From positions 3,038,001 to 3,102,000 of the forward strand of contig NZ_CP121252.1 of NCBI RefSeq assembly GCF_029637705.1: a DNA stretch of 64,000 nucleotides, given 5' to 3'. Each line of letters starts with the position of its first letter. The first letter of the stretch is position 1. Below the pieces are notes generated by a model. That model did not search any database. It was not told the origin of the DNA and was given only the letters and a program-made list of their open reading frames with translations. Below, piece after piece: positions 1 through 7,914 of the stretch. This DNA is from Citricoccus muralis (lineage in GTDB: Bacteria; Actinomycetota; Actinomycetes; Actinomycetales; Micrococcaceae). Both the position numbers and the translations under genes were made by a program.

Positions 1-882
1 CGCCACCCAGCGGATTGCCTCGTCAAACACGGCATCCCAGTTCCCGGCCCCGGCGGTGGCCAGTGCGCGCTGTTCCGGGTCGCGCAGCAGCGCCCAGGCC
101 GCCACCCCGATCGCATCGCGCGGCTCGTTGAGTCCGCCGCCGATGGTCATCTTCAGATTTGCCCGGATCGATTCCACCGGCATTTGCTCCTGCCCCGCGG
201 CCAGCAGCGCCGAAATCAGCGACTCGTCCGGGTGCTTCCGGTGCCAGGCGAGCATCTCGTCCAGCGCCGCATCCACCTCACTAAACGAGGCTTCCCCGCG
301 CGCCCACACCTCGGGGTCGTCCGCATAGTTGCCGGTAGCGTCGATCAGGGTCTGGCTCCACCGTTGCAGATCAGCTTGGGTAACGTTGTGCAGCCCCGTG
401 ATCGCGCGCAGATTCTCCGACACGTAGGATGCGGCAAAATCCCACACCAGGTCGGCCTCCGGACCCTTCGCCCTCAGCTCGGCCAGATAGCGTTCGGCGT
501 TCCGATGGAAAATCGGCATCCACGCTTTCTTCACCGCCGAGGGTCGCAGCACGGGCTGCCAGGCCCGACGCTCCACCTGGTGAGCCGGGTCGTCCTTGCG
601 CAGCATCGAGTGCCCCATCGCCCGGATCATCAACGACCCCTGCTCATCGGCAGAAAAGGTGCCCTGGTCTAACTCGGTGTCGTGCACCGCGTCGTAGCTG
701 GTCACCAGATACCGGCCCACCGCGGGCACCCAATGCACCCCACCCTCGGCACGCAACCGCTCAAACGTCGGGAAAGGGTCGCGGTACAGCTGGGGAATAC
801 TCACCCAGTCAGCCACCGGCGCCGGACGCGCAGAACCGACATCAACAGGCATATCAGCAGTCATTCCAGCAGACGTGGTCAT
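1..882 (-). CDS. cytochrome P450, 3' part outside window
   Basis: The reverse strand reads open from an ATG at 882 to the left edge, giving 294 residues of a cytochrome P450. A C-helix-like stretch (DDPAHQVERRAW) lies near residue 100. The I-helix reads GGGLNEPRD around residues 245-255, and the K-helix ExxR (EAIRW) lies at the window edge. The heme-cysteine loop must lie outside the window. The usual I-helix pattern (A/G)Gx(D/E)T is altered, with no threonine at the expected place. A GGAGG ribosome site lies six bases before the ATG, and the start overlaps the stop of the HtaA gene (ATGA), so the two are probably translated together. The substrate is not predictable. Confidence 0.9.
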   Translation of the reverse strand, partial: MTTSAGMTADMPVDVGSARPAPVADWVSIPQLYRDPFPTFERLRAEGGVHWVPAVGRYLVTSYDAVHDTELDQGTFSADEQGSLMIRAMGHSMLRKDDPAHQVERRAWQPVLRPSAVKKAWMPIFHRNAERYLAELRAKGPEADLVWDFAASYVSENLRAITGLHNVTQADLQRWSQTLIDATGNYADDPEVWARGEASFSEVDAALDEMLAWHRKHPDESLISALLAAGQEQMPVESIRANLKMTIGGGLNEPRDAIGVAAWALLRDPEQRALATAGAGNWDAVFDEAIRWVA

Positions 883-1298
883 CCGTTTCCTCCACAAGTC
901 ACAGTCACCGGGTCGAAGCTCATCCCCGGCGCGTAGGTGCCCAAAAACAGGTCGGCGCCGGCTTCGGTCAGCGTCGTGGTTCCGTCGGTCTCACGCACGA
1001 CGACGACGTCGAGCCGCGCCCCCGGAACCGAATCCGGAAACGGATCCTCCACCGTGAGCAGACCGTCCATCAACTGCGGGCGCGCCAGTGTGAGGGCGAG
1101 CATCCCGTGATGTCCGGTGAAGTGAACGGCCCCGGCGAAGCACCCCGGCTCCTCCGCCATCGCCGGGAAGAAAATTCGCTGGTCGGGATCGATCAGAGCG
1201 CCGTCACTCACCTCAATGCGACCATCCTCCAGGCGCTCGAGGTAGCCGCGGAACCGGGCGTGCACGCCCCACAGCAGTCCGATCTGAGTCGTCGTCAT
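879..1298 (-). CDS. stand-alone HtaA-domain protein
   Basis: This 139-residue protein matches the HtaA-domain pattern: an opening WGV-ARFRGYL, a central FxGxVHFTGHHGMLALTL stretch, and a LARPQL strand. In Corynebacterium, HtaA domains bind heme in secreted or wall-anchored heme-uptake proteins. Here there is no signal peptide, sorting signal or membrane segment, so the protein looks cytoplasmic. Its stop overlaps the start of the P450 gene by ATGA, which makes a joint function with that heme enzyme plausible. A weak promoter reading (TTGAAC, 18 bases, CACAGT) lies in the 76-bp gap to the divergent LysR gene. The heme link is inference. Confidence 0.75.
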   Translation of the reverse strand: MTTTQIGLLWGVHARFRGYLERLEDGRIEVSDGALIDPDQRIFFPAMAEEPGCFAGAVHFTGHHGMLALTLARPQLMDGLLTVEDPFPDSVPGARLDVVVVRETDGTTTLTEAGADLFLGTYAPGMSFDPVTVTCGGNG

Positions 1299-1355
1299 AC
1301 CGTTAACTGTGAGCCACCTCTCAACCGGAGTTCAACTGAGAATCTCTCCGATAAA

Positions 1356-1374
1356 AACGCACTATTCTTGCGTT
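1356..1374 (+). promoter_or_regulatory. inverted repeat around the LysR -10 element
   Basis: AACGCA and TGCGTT are perfect 6-bp arms separated by 7 bases, ending directly before the ATG of the LysR gene. A -10-like TATTCT (1363-1368) sits between the arms and ends six bases before the ATG. A dimer bound here would cover the promoter, which fits autoregulation. Confidence 0.55.
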
Positions 1375-2325
1375 ATGGATGCAGACTCCTCGTCACCGAC
1401 CTCCCCGAGCTCCCCGCAGATCACCCTGCGCCAGCTCGAACTCTTCTGCGCCGCCGCCCGCACGGGCTCCTTTACCGCCGCAGCCCAGGAACGCTACGTC
1501 ACCCCCAACGCCGTGGCCGGCGCCGTCACCGATCTGGAAACCGCACTCAAAGTCCGCCTCTGCGTGCGACGCCGGGCCCGCGGCCTGGAACTCACCGGAG
1601 CCGGGGAGGCCCTCCTCGCCCGCGCGCAACACCTTCTCGTCACCGCCGAGGACCTCGTTCTAAATATTGGCGACCACGACGGCGCCCCGCGCGGCCCGGT
1701 CCGCCTCGGCTGTTACACCACCCTGGCCGCCACCCTGATACCGCCACTCTGGGAACACGTCAGCGCCCACCTACCCGGAGTGCGGCTCGACATGGTGGAG
1801 GGCACCGCCACCGAGCTTGCCGAGCAAGTCACCGCCGGGCGCCTGGACATGCTGATCGCCTACGAGGTCGGCCTCTCACCCGAACTGGCCGCGCGCACCC
1901 TCTTCACCACCGAGCCGCAGGTCATCCTCCCCGCCGACCATCGCCTGGCCGCCCACCGCGCCCCGGTCCCCCTGACGGAACTCGCCGAGGATCCACTGAT
2001 CCTCTTGGACCTGCCACCGGCGGGCGAGAACACCCTGGAGCTGATGCGCCAGCACGGCCTACGCCCTCGCATCGCACACCGCACCACCAGCTTTGAACTG
2101 GTCCGCTCCATGGTCGCCCGGGGATTCGGCTACTCCCTCCTTTTTCAACGCCCTCACATTGACGTCTCCCATGAGGGCCGAGCCTTGGCGTCACTACCCA
2201 CAGAACCAGCCCTGCCAGCGGAGCCGATCGTGCTCGCTCATGACCATCAGGTTCCTCTCACCTCGCGTGCAGCAGCCGTTGCGGCAGCGGCCAGCGAACT
2301 TTTCGCGCGCACCCCGCATCAATAA
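1375..2325 (+). CDS. LysR-family transcriptional regulator
   Basis: This protein of about 316 residues has an N-terminal winged helix-turn-helix (TLRQLELFCAAARTGSFTAAAQERYVTPNAVAGAVTDLE, residues about 14-60) and a LysR substrate-binding region after residue 95 (PRGPVRLGCYTTLAATLIPPLWEHV). An upstream in-frame ATG exists at 1309, but 1375 is preferred because a -10 hexamer ends six bases before it. The gene is divergent from the HtaA-P450 pair, so it probably regulates that operon, possibly with the P450 substrate as inducer; the ligand is unknown. Confidence 0.88.
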   Translation: MDADSSSPTSPSSPQITLRQLELFCAAARTGSFTAAAQERYVTPNAVAGAVTDLETALKVRLCVRRRARGLELTGAGEALLARAQHLLVTAEDLVLNIGDHDGAPRGPVRLGCYTTLAATLIPPLWEHVSAHLPGVRLDMVEGTATELAEQVTAGRLDMLIAYEVGLSPELAARTLFTTEPQVILPADHRLAAHRAPVPLTELAEDPLILLDLPPAGENTLELMRQHGLRPRIAHRTTSFELVRSMVARGFGYSLLFQRPHIDVSHEGRALASLPTEPALPAEPIVLAHDHQVPLTSRAAAVAAAASELFARTPHQ

Positions 2326-2439
2326 TCACAGTTTAATAACAGGTTGCATTCAGACTCCGCCTGGATCCGCATCATGGCGCGGTGCACACCCCGAGCATCT
2401 GGCCGATTTTCGCCACCTCCGGTGAGATCAAGTTGCGTT

Positions 2440-2481
2440 TTGATAACGAGACTGTCACGGTTGATAACGATCTGATCACGA
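2440..2481 (+). repeat. tandem 21-bp direct repeat upstream of NlpC/P60 gene
   Basis: Two adjacent 21-bp units begin with the same TTGATAACGA (2440 and 2461) and share TCACG near their ends. The spacing is two helical turns, as expected for a regulator binding in tandem. The repeat lies 27 bases before the NlpC/P60 start. Response regulators such as MtrA control wall hydrolases in Actinobacteria, but no identity can be assigned here. Confidence 0.5.
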
Positions 2482-2507
2482 ACCAGTCGTCAACCGAAAG
2501 AAACACC

Positions 2508-3410
2508 ATGTCTTACCTGACCCGCCGCGCCCGCATCGAAGCCGAGCGCATCGAAGCCGCCCAGCAGGCACGTCAGCACCGCCTCGGCCGCGCCAAGTCC
2601 CTGACTTTCGGCCTGGCCGGTGCCGCAGCAGTTGCCGGCGTTTCCGTCGCTGGCATCACCCCCGCCTCGGCCTCGCTGGAGGATACTACCGCTCCCGCCA
2701 CCGAGCAAACCCAGCAGGGCTCCGCCACCACGGAGACCGCCAGCACCAGCGGCAGCTACACCGTCCGCTCCGGTGACACCCTCTCCTCCATCGCTTCCGC
2801 TCAGGGCGTGTCCCTGAACGAGCTGATGTCGGCCAACGGCCTGAGCGCCTCCAGCATCATCTACCCCGGCGATACCCTGCAGCTCTCGGGCTCCGCCGGC
2901 ACCTCGACCGAGACCGCCTCCACGGGCACCTCCGCCGAGACCACGCAGACGGCGTCCGCCGACCCGGCCTCCACCGAGTCCGCCGGCATGACCATGCAGA
3001 CCGCCTCCACCACCAGCTCGGCCAGCGGCTGGCAGGGTACGGCGGCATCCACCGCGATCTCGATCGCGAACTCGGGTGCCACCTACTCCTACGGCGGCAA
3101 CGGCCCGACCAGCTACGACTGCTCCGGCTTCACCAGCGCCGCCTTCGCCGCAGCAGGCATCGACCTGCCGCGCACCTCCGGTGCCCAGTACTCGGCCGCC
3201 AGCCAGTACGTCTCCCTGGACAACCTCCAGGTCGGCGACCTGGTGTTCTGGTCCTCCAACGGCTCGGCCTCCGGCATCTACCACGTTGCCGTGTACGTCG
3301 GCGACGGCCAGATCGCCCAGGCCCGCAATCCGCAGTCCGGCATCTCGGTCAACTCGCTGGCCCACTACCAGCAGTACAACCCGCCGATGAGCACCGCCGC
3401 TCGCTACTGA
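2508..3410 (+). CDS. secreted LysM-NlpC/P60 peptidoglycan hydrolase
   Basis: The 300-residue protein starts at ATG 2508, preceded by GAAAG. A long charged n-region leads to a hydrophobic signal segment ending in TPASAS near residue 60. One LysM domain follows (YTVRSGDTLSSIA to YPGDTLQL, about residues 83-127), then a Thr/Ser/Ala-rich linker. The C-terminal NlpC/P60 domain has the catalytic cysteine in YDCSGF, the histidine in YHVAVYVG and a candidate third polar residue in the last 20 residues. LysM binds glycan and NlpC/P60 cleaves stem peptides, so a role in daughter-cell separation or wall turnover is likely. Other in-frame starts upstream lack support. Confidence 0.93.
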   Translation: MSYLTRRARIEAERIEAAQQARQHRLGRAKSLTFGLAGAAAVAGVSVAGITPASASLEDTTAPATEQTQQGSATTETASTSGSYTVRSGDTLSSIASAQGVSLNELMSANGLSASSIIYPGDTLQLSGSAGTSTETASTGTSAETTQTASADPASTESAGMTMQTASTTSSASGWQGTAASTAISIANSGATYSYGGNGPTSYDCSGFTSAAFAAAGIDLPRTSGAQYSAASQYVSLDNLQVGDLVFWSSNGSASGIYHVAVYVGDGQIAQARNPQSGISVNSLAHYQQYNPPMSTAARY

Positions 3411-3440
3411 TCTGCCCCACCGGCAGTCCATAGACAACTC

Positions 3441-3478
3441 AGCCGCCGCCTGTTCCCCAAGACGGGCGGCGGCTTTGC
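3441..3478 (+). terminator. Rho-independent terminator after NlpC/P60 gene
   Basis: A perfect 10-bp stem (AGCCGCCGCC at 3441-3450 with GGCGGCGGCT at 3465-3474) closes a 14-base loop and is followed by a short T run. It lies 30 bases after the stop codon. Confidence 0.8.
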
Positions 3479-3546
3479 TGTGCCCCGAGTCTTCTGTGAT
3501 CACAGGTGGTGTAGACGCACGCCAGGAAATCAACGGAAGAAATCTC

Positions 3547-3598
3547 TTGACCGCTCCTCTCCCTCGGAATACGATCTGAATCACTGATATATCAGTGA
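3547..3598 (+). promoter_or_regulatory. promoter with 18-bp palindromic operator
   Basis: TTGACC (3547-3552), 17 bases, then TACGAT (3570-3575) form a sigma-70-like promoter. The predicted transcription start falls at about 3582, inside the perfect palindrome TCACTGATATATCAGTGA (3581-3598). A repressor bound there would block initiation of the YkvI-type gene at 3656. No candidate repressor is adjacent. Confidence 0.7.
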
Positions 3599-3655
3599 AG
3601 AGGTGTCACGTCGATCAGGCTGTGCCCCCCTCCAACCGAAAGTAAGAGAGCGCAT

Positions 3656-4786
3656 ATGTCGCAGAAAGCGCCGACTCAGGCACACCTGCAGAGCACGGAG
3701 AAGTCCTCCTTGCTTCGCGTCGTCACCTACGCGGGTGCGATCATCGCCTTCCTCATTGGCTCCGGCTTCGCCACGGGCCAAGAGATCATGCAGTACTTCA
3801 CGTCCTACGGATACTGGGGCATCTTCGGTACCGGACTCGTGGTCCTGCTGCTCATCACCTACGTCAGCGTCGAGTTCCTCGTGGTCGGCCAGGCCAAGAA
3901 ATTCGACAAGCCCAAGTCGATCTTCCACTACTACTGTGGCAAGTATCTGGGCACCTTCTTCGACTTCTTCTCCATCCTCTTCGTCTTCCTGAGCTTCACC
4001 GTGATGGTGGCCGGAGCGGGCGCGGTATTCCAAGAGCACTATGGCCTCTCCAAATACATCGGCGGCGTCGCCCTCGCACTGGCCGTGGGTGTGACCGTCT
4101 GGTTCGGCTTGAACTCACTCGTGGACGTCATCGGCAAAATCGGCCCGCTGATCGTCATCATCGCGATCGCCCTGGGTATCTACGGGGTCATGAGCAATCC
4201 GGGCGGCATCGCCGAAGGCAACGCACTACTGCCCACCCTGGACGTCACCCAGGCCTCGAGCAACTGGTTCATGGCCGCCCTGTCCTACGTCGGATTCTGC
4301 ATGCTGTGGCTCGCAGCCTTCCTGACGGCCCTGGGCAAGACCGCCCCCAGCCGCAAAGAAGCCGCCTCGGGTGCGGTGACCGGTGGCGTGGCCTTCTCCG
4401 TGGCCTGCATGATCGTCGCACTGGGCCTGCTGGCACACATTTCCCGCACCGCCGGCACTGAGATCCCCATGCTGGTTCTGGCGCGCGACGTCGGACCCGT
4501 GGTGGCGGGCGCGATCTCCGTGATGATCCTGGCCGGTATCTACACCACCGCGATTCCGTTGCTGTGGACCGTGTCCTCACGCTTCTACCAAGACAAGACT
4601 AAGAAGTTCAAGTACCTGACGATCATCCTCGCGGCCGTCGGCACGCTGATCGGTTTGGTGTTGCCGTTTTCGCAGATGGTCAACATCGTGTACGTGATCA
4701 ACGGCTACGTCGGCATCATCCTGTTGGTGATGATGCTGATCACCACCGTGTTGCGCCTGACCGGACGTCGCAAGCTCGACACCTGA
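3656..4786 (+). CDS. YkvI-family membrane transporter
   Basis: The 376-residue protein has about ten hydrophobic segments and opens with a membrane segment carrying GSGFATGQEIMQYF, which is typical of the YkvI group (COG3949), distant relatives of LeuT-fold amino acid transporters. The substrate is unknown. An AAGAGAG purine stretch precedes the ATG. The gene is monocistronic, with its own palindrome-bearing promoter upstream and a strong hairpin directly downstream, so its expression is probably switched by a dedicated repressor. Confidence 0.85.
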   Translation: MSQKAPTQAHLQSTEKSSLLRVVTYAGAIIAFLIGSGFATGQEIMQYFTSYGYWGIFGTGLVVLLLITYVSVEFLVVGQAKKFDKPKSIFHYYCGKYLGTFFDFFSILFVFLSFTVMVAGAGAVFQEHYGLSKYIGGVALALAVGVTVWFGLNSLVDVIGKIGPLIVIIAIALGIYGVMSNPGGIAEGNALLPTLDVTQASSNWFMAALSYVGFCMLWLAAFLTALGKTAPSRKEAASGAVTGGVAFSVACMIVALGLLAHISRTAGTEIPMLVLARDVGPVVAGAISVMILAGIYTTAIPLLWTVSSRFYQDKTKKFKYLTIILAAVGTLIGLVLPFSQMVNIVYVINGYVGIILLVMMLITTVLRLTGRRKLDT

Positions 4787-4800
4787 CCCACCCCTACAGT

Positions 4801-4836
4801 AGCGATGCGCGCACCGGCAGGGGTGCGCGCATCGCT
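4801..4836 (+). terminator. 15-bp perfect hairpin after YkvI-type gene
   Basis: AGCGATGCGCGCACC pairs perfectly with 4822-4836 across a 6-base loop. There is no T run, so it may be an actinobacterial U-less terminator. The facing oxidoreductase gene ends 167 bases further on. Confidence 0.6.
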
Positions 4837-5002
4837 GTCTGATCGACGTCCTTACTCAAGGCTGAGCGCATCACCTTGGTTACATTGGGGGCATATCCCA
4901 GGAACGCGCAACATCAGGCGGCTGGCCAACGGTCACCGCCGAGGACCGTCCCTAGTCCGCCGAACATCAGGTGATGGCCTCTCGCCGCGCCCGGCGTGGG
5001 TC

Positions 5003-6121
5003 TCAGGACTCGCTGAGCATGTCCAGCACCAGAGGCTTGACCCGGGTGCCGTACAGTTCGATGGACTCCATCATGTACTCGTGCGGCAGCCGTCCGTTGC
5101 CGTACTTCATGCCAAACCGGGTCGCGCCCAGGGATTTCACGGTGTTCGCGATCTTCCGGGCCACGGTCTCCGGGCCGCCCAGGTGCAGGGCGCCGTGGCG
5201 GACTTCTTGGGCAAACTGCTCGGGGCTGGGGGCGGGCCAGCCGCGCTCGCGCCCAAGGGTACTGATCGCGTTGTGCCAGTACGGGTAGTACCGTTCCATG
5301 GCTTCCTCATCGGTGTTCGCAACGAACCCGTGAGAGTGCACGGCCACCCGGCGGGGCGCGAACCCGTTGGCCTCGATCTGCTTGCGGTACAAATCCGCAA
5401 AGGGGGCGAAGCGCTGCGGGGCGCCGCCGATGATGGCCAGCTCCAGGCCCATCCCGTAGCGGGCGGCTCGAATAGCGGACTCAGGTGAGCCGCCGACGGC
5501 GACCCAGGTGGGTACGCCGTCTTCGTGCGCCGTCGTCGGGAAGATCGACTGGCGCTCGAGCGCACCGCGGGTGGTGCCGGACCAGGTCACCGGTTCCTCA
5601 CGGCGGACGTGATCGAAGAGCTCCAGCTTCTCCTCGAAGAGCACCTCGTAGTCATTCAGGTCATAACCGAACAGCGGGAAGGACTCGATAAACGAGCCGC
5701 GCCCCAGCGACACCTCGGCGCGTCCGGAGGTGATCCCGTCGAGGGTGGCGAAGCGCTGGTAGACACGCACCGGATCATCGGAGGAGAGCACGGTGACGGC
5801 GGAAATCAGCTTGATGCGCTCCGTCTGCGCACCGATGGCGGCGAGCACGACGTCGGGTGCGGAGACGGAATAATCCGGGCGATGGTGCTCCCCGATGCCG
5901 ATGACGTCGACGCCGACCTGATCGGCCAGCACCCCCTCGGACACCAGATTGCGCAGCACCTCCGGGTGATCGAGCACCCGGGTGCCGGCGGCGTCCTGGG
6001 TGACGTCACCGAAGGTGTGCAGCCCGAACTCGATGACGCCCTCGGTCAGAGAGTCAGCCAGCGGAGTGGACGGATTCGGGGTGGGCGCGGCGCCGGGGTG
6101 CGGGGCGGAAAGCTCAGTCAT
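5003..6121 (-). CDS. LLM-class flavin-dependent oxidoreductase
   Basis: The roughly 372-residue protein has the bacterial luciferase-like TIM-barrel signature: IEFGLHTFGD at the start of the barrel, IGIGEHHRPDYSVSAPDVVLAAIGAQT near residue 80, and LDGITSGRAEVSLGRGSF near residue 130. Members use reduced FMN or F420; the cofactor and substrate are not predictable here. The ATG at 6121 is preferred over 6136 because of a nearer purine stretch, but this is weak. The gene follows the degraded histidine kinase by a few bases on the same strand, so it may once have belonged to that operon. Confidence 0.88.
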   Translation of the reverse strand: MTELSAPHPGAAPTPNPSTPLADSLTEGVIEFGLHTFGDVTQDAAGTRVLDHPEVLRNLVSEGVLADQVGVDVIGIGEHHRPDYSVSAPDVVLAAIGAQTERIKLISAVTVLSSDDPVRVYQRFATLDGITSGRAEVSLGRGSFIESFPLFGYDLNDYEVLFEEKLELFDHVRREEPVTWSGTTRGALERQSIFPTTAHEDGVPTWVAVGGSPESAIRAARYGMGLELAIIGGAPQRFAPFADLYRKQIEANGFAPRRVAVHSHGFVANTDEEAMERYYPYWHNAISTLGRERGWPAPSPEQFAQEVRHGALHLGGPETVARKIANTVKSLGATRFGMKYGNGRLPHEYMMESIELYGTRVKPLVLDMLSES

Positions 6122-6149
6122 GCCTATCTCAACCATCCCGCGCGCCAGA

Positions 6150-7227
6150 TCATTCCTTCAAATATGAATTGTCCGTGGGCAAGGTGACCGTGAAGACGGT
6201 GCGGCCGGGGCGGGTCTCGATGACGACGTCGCCGCCGTGCGCCTGGGCGACCGAGCGGACGATCGCCAGGCCCAGCCCGGTGGAGCCCTCGGTGGTGGAG
6301 CGGGCGGCGGCGTGCGCGTCCATGGCGGCGTCGACCACCAGCTCGCCGAGGTCCACCTGTTTGCGGCGCGGCACCGCCCGGGTGGCAGACTGTTCTAACT
6401 GTTCTGGCTGTTCCGCAGCGTCGAGCCGGGCGAGCAGCAACAGGGATTCCACCAGGTCGCTCATGCGCCCGGATTGGAGCATCACCCGCTTCAGCTGGTC
6501 GCGCCCGGAGGGGCTGAGCGGTTCGCTGAGCTGCAGCATCTCCGCGTACCCGCGCATGGCAGCCAGCGGGGTGCGCAGCTCGTGGGAGGCATCCGCCACG
6601 AACTCCCGCAGCCGACGCTCGGAGTCACTCCGGGCGCTCAGGGCGGTATCGACCGAATCGATCAGGGTGTTCAGGGCGGAGCCGACGTCGTCGATCTCAT
6701 CGCGGCGCTGTCCCAGTTCAGCGGGCACCCGGTGCTGCTGCAGCGCCACCGGCCACCTGCACGCTGAGCAGCGTGGCCACCGTGGTATCGGCCTCAGCGG
6801 AAGACACCCCCACCACCAGTGTTTCGATCGGATCGGAACGCTCCACGGTGAGGTGACCGGCGTCGAGGTTGCCCTGCGCGTCGATGACGAGCGTGACCGA
6901 GTCCAGCGGCACGCCGGGGGCACCTAACGGGTCCGGTGCCTCGGGGCTTCCCTCCGGTGGTTCGAGCCGGTCGATGTCACGATCATCGCGCCCCTCGGAG
7001 AGGAAGCCCGCGGCGCGCTGCCACACTTCGTCGAGGCGGTCCTGCAGTTGAGTCTCCACCACCCGGGTGGCCAGCGTCATCGTGGTTGCCGTGAGCGCGA
7101 TGAGCACGACGGCGAGCACGGCGAGCACCCCGGCCACCGTGCGGTTCGCCACCGAGCGTCGCGGGCGCACCCGCTCAGGCTGGCTCGTGCGCTCACGGTT
7201 CGTGCGTTCAGGCCGGACGGATGACAT
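6150..7227 (-). pseudogene. sensor histidine kinase, frameshifted and internally deleted
   Basis: The N-terminal part (start 7227) carries a transmembrane segment and an extracytoplasmic region, then runs out of frame near 6720-6760. The sequence continues in another frame with the end of a HAMP region (ELGQRRDEIDDVGSALN) and an intact HisKA box (FVADASHELRTPLAAMRGYAEML). The second membrane helix and most of HAMP are missing at the junction. Further on, the ATPase domain jumps from VVDAAMDAHAA to EGSTGLGLAIV, so the N and G1 boxes are absent. Two deletions plus a frame change make a functional kinase very unlikely. The start overlaps the end of the response regulator gene by 20 bases, the usual operon layout. 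Confidence 0.88.
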
Positions 7228-7790
7228 ACCCGTCCCCGCGCAGGGTGTGGATCATCGGTGAGCGTCCGGTGTCTATTTTTTTGCGTAGTAGGAGATGTAC
7301 AGCTCCACAATGTTGGCCTGACCTGCGAAATCGTACTGCCACACGTGGTCCAGAATCTGCGACTTCGACAGCACCGCCTTCGGGTTCTCCATCAGATACC
7401 GCAGCAGCTCGAACTGGGTGGCGGTCAGCTCGATGTCCTCCCCGGCGCGGGCACCTCGGGCATCGAGGCCCGGATTTTCGCAAGCACCTCGGTGCCGTCG
7501 AGTTCGGGCAGCATCCAGTCCAGCACCAGCACATCCGGGTGGAAGGAGCGTGCCGCTTCCACAGCGGCGCGGCCGGCGTGCGCTGTCTTGACCGTCCAGC
7601 CGCACATGCTCAACCCCATCGACACCAGGTCCGCGAGCATCGGCTCATCGTCGACGACGAGGGCGCGCACCGGGGAACCATCCGGGTGCTGCAACATCGG
7701 CAGTACCTTCTTGAGCTCGGCCAGTCCGGTGCCGGATCCGGGTTCCAGGGGCGAAGCGGAGGAGTCATTCGAGTCATTCGGGGGGACCAT
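7208..7790 (-). pseudogene. OmpR-type response regulator, deleted and frameshifted
   Basis: From an ATG at 7790 the receiver domain reads normally (RALVVDDEPMLADLV, then the phospho-acceptor region DVLVLDWMLPELDG). After KIRASMPEVPAPG the end of the receiver, including the conserved lysine, is missing, and a different frame continues into the winged-helix domain (IELTATQFELLRYLMENPKAVLSKSQILDHVW). Near 7274-7280 a run of seven A bases (reverse strand) ends that frame; the proper C-terminus (KKIDTGRSPMIHTLRGDGYVIRPA) continues in the next frame to 7208. The regulator is therefore broken at two places. Confidence 0.88.
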
Positions 7791-7885
7791 GTCCTCATGA
7801 TCCACGCCCCGGTTGTGGCCAGCAGCGGCGCACGCTGTGACGAACCTGTGCGTCGTCGAGATGAGCTCACCCCCCGACATCGATG

Positions 7886-7908
7886 ACCTTCCAGTTGGTA
7901 GGTATTCT
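7886..7908 (+). promoter_or_regulatory. TetR-type operator and -10 of the SulP gene
   Basis: ACCTTCCAGTTGGTAGGTA (7886-7904) is an imperfect palindrome (ACCTTCC/GGTAGGT). It runs into a -10-like TATTCT (7903-7908), which ends six bases before the GTG at 7915. The same 19 bases recur at 9497-9515 before the TetR gene. Confidence 0.75.
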
Positions 7909-7914
7909 GCAGGA

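Noticed and set aside
429-2096. Long open frame of 555 codons on the + strand
   Set aside because: It lies over the reverse-strand P450 and HtaA genes and then over the LysR gene in another frame. Its product is Arg/Pro-rich with no motif, as expected from the mirror frame of GC-rich genes.
2326-2507. Possible cyclic di-AMP (ydaO) riboswitch before the NlpC/P60 gene
   Set aside because: Such switches often precede this gene class, but the region lacks the recognisable conserved core and the long helices; only direct repeats are visible.
2490-3584. 364-codon reverse frame over the NlpC/P60 gene
   Set aside because: It is a low-complexity Gly/Ala-rich mirror of a gene with clear domains, and it also covers the terminator.
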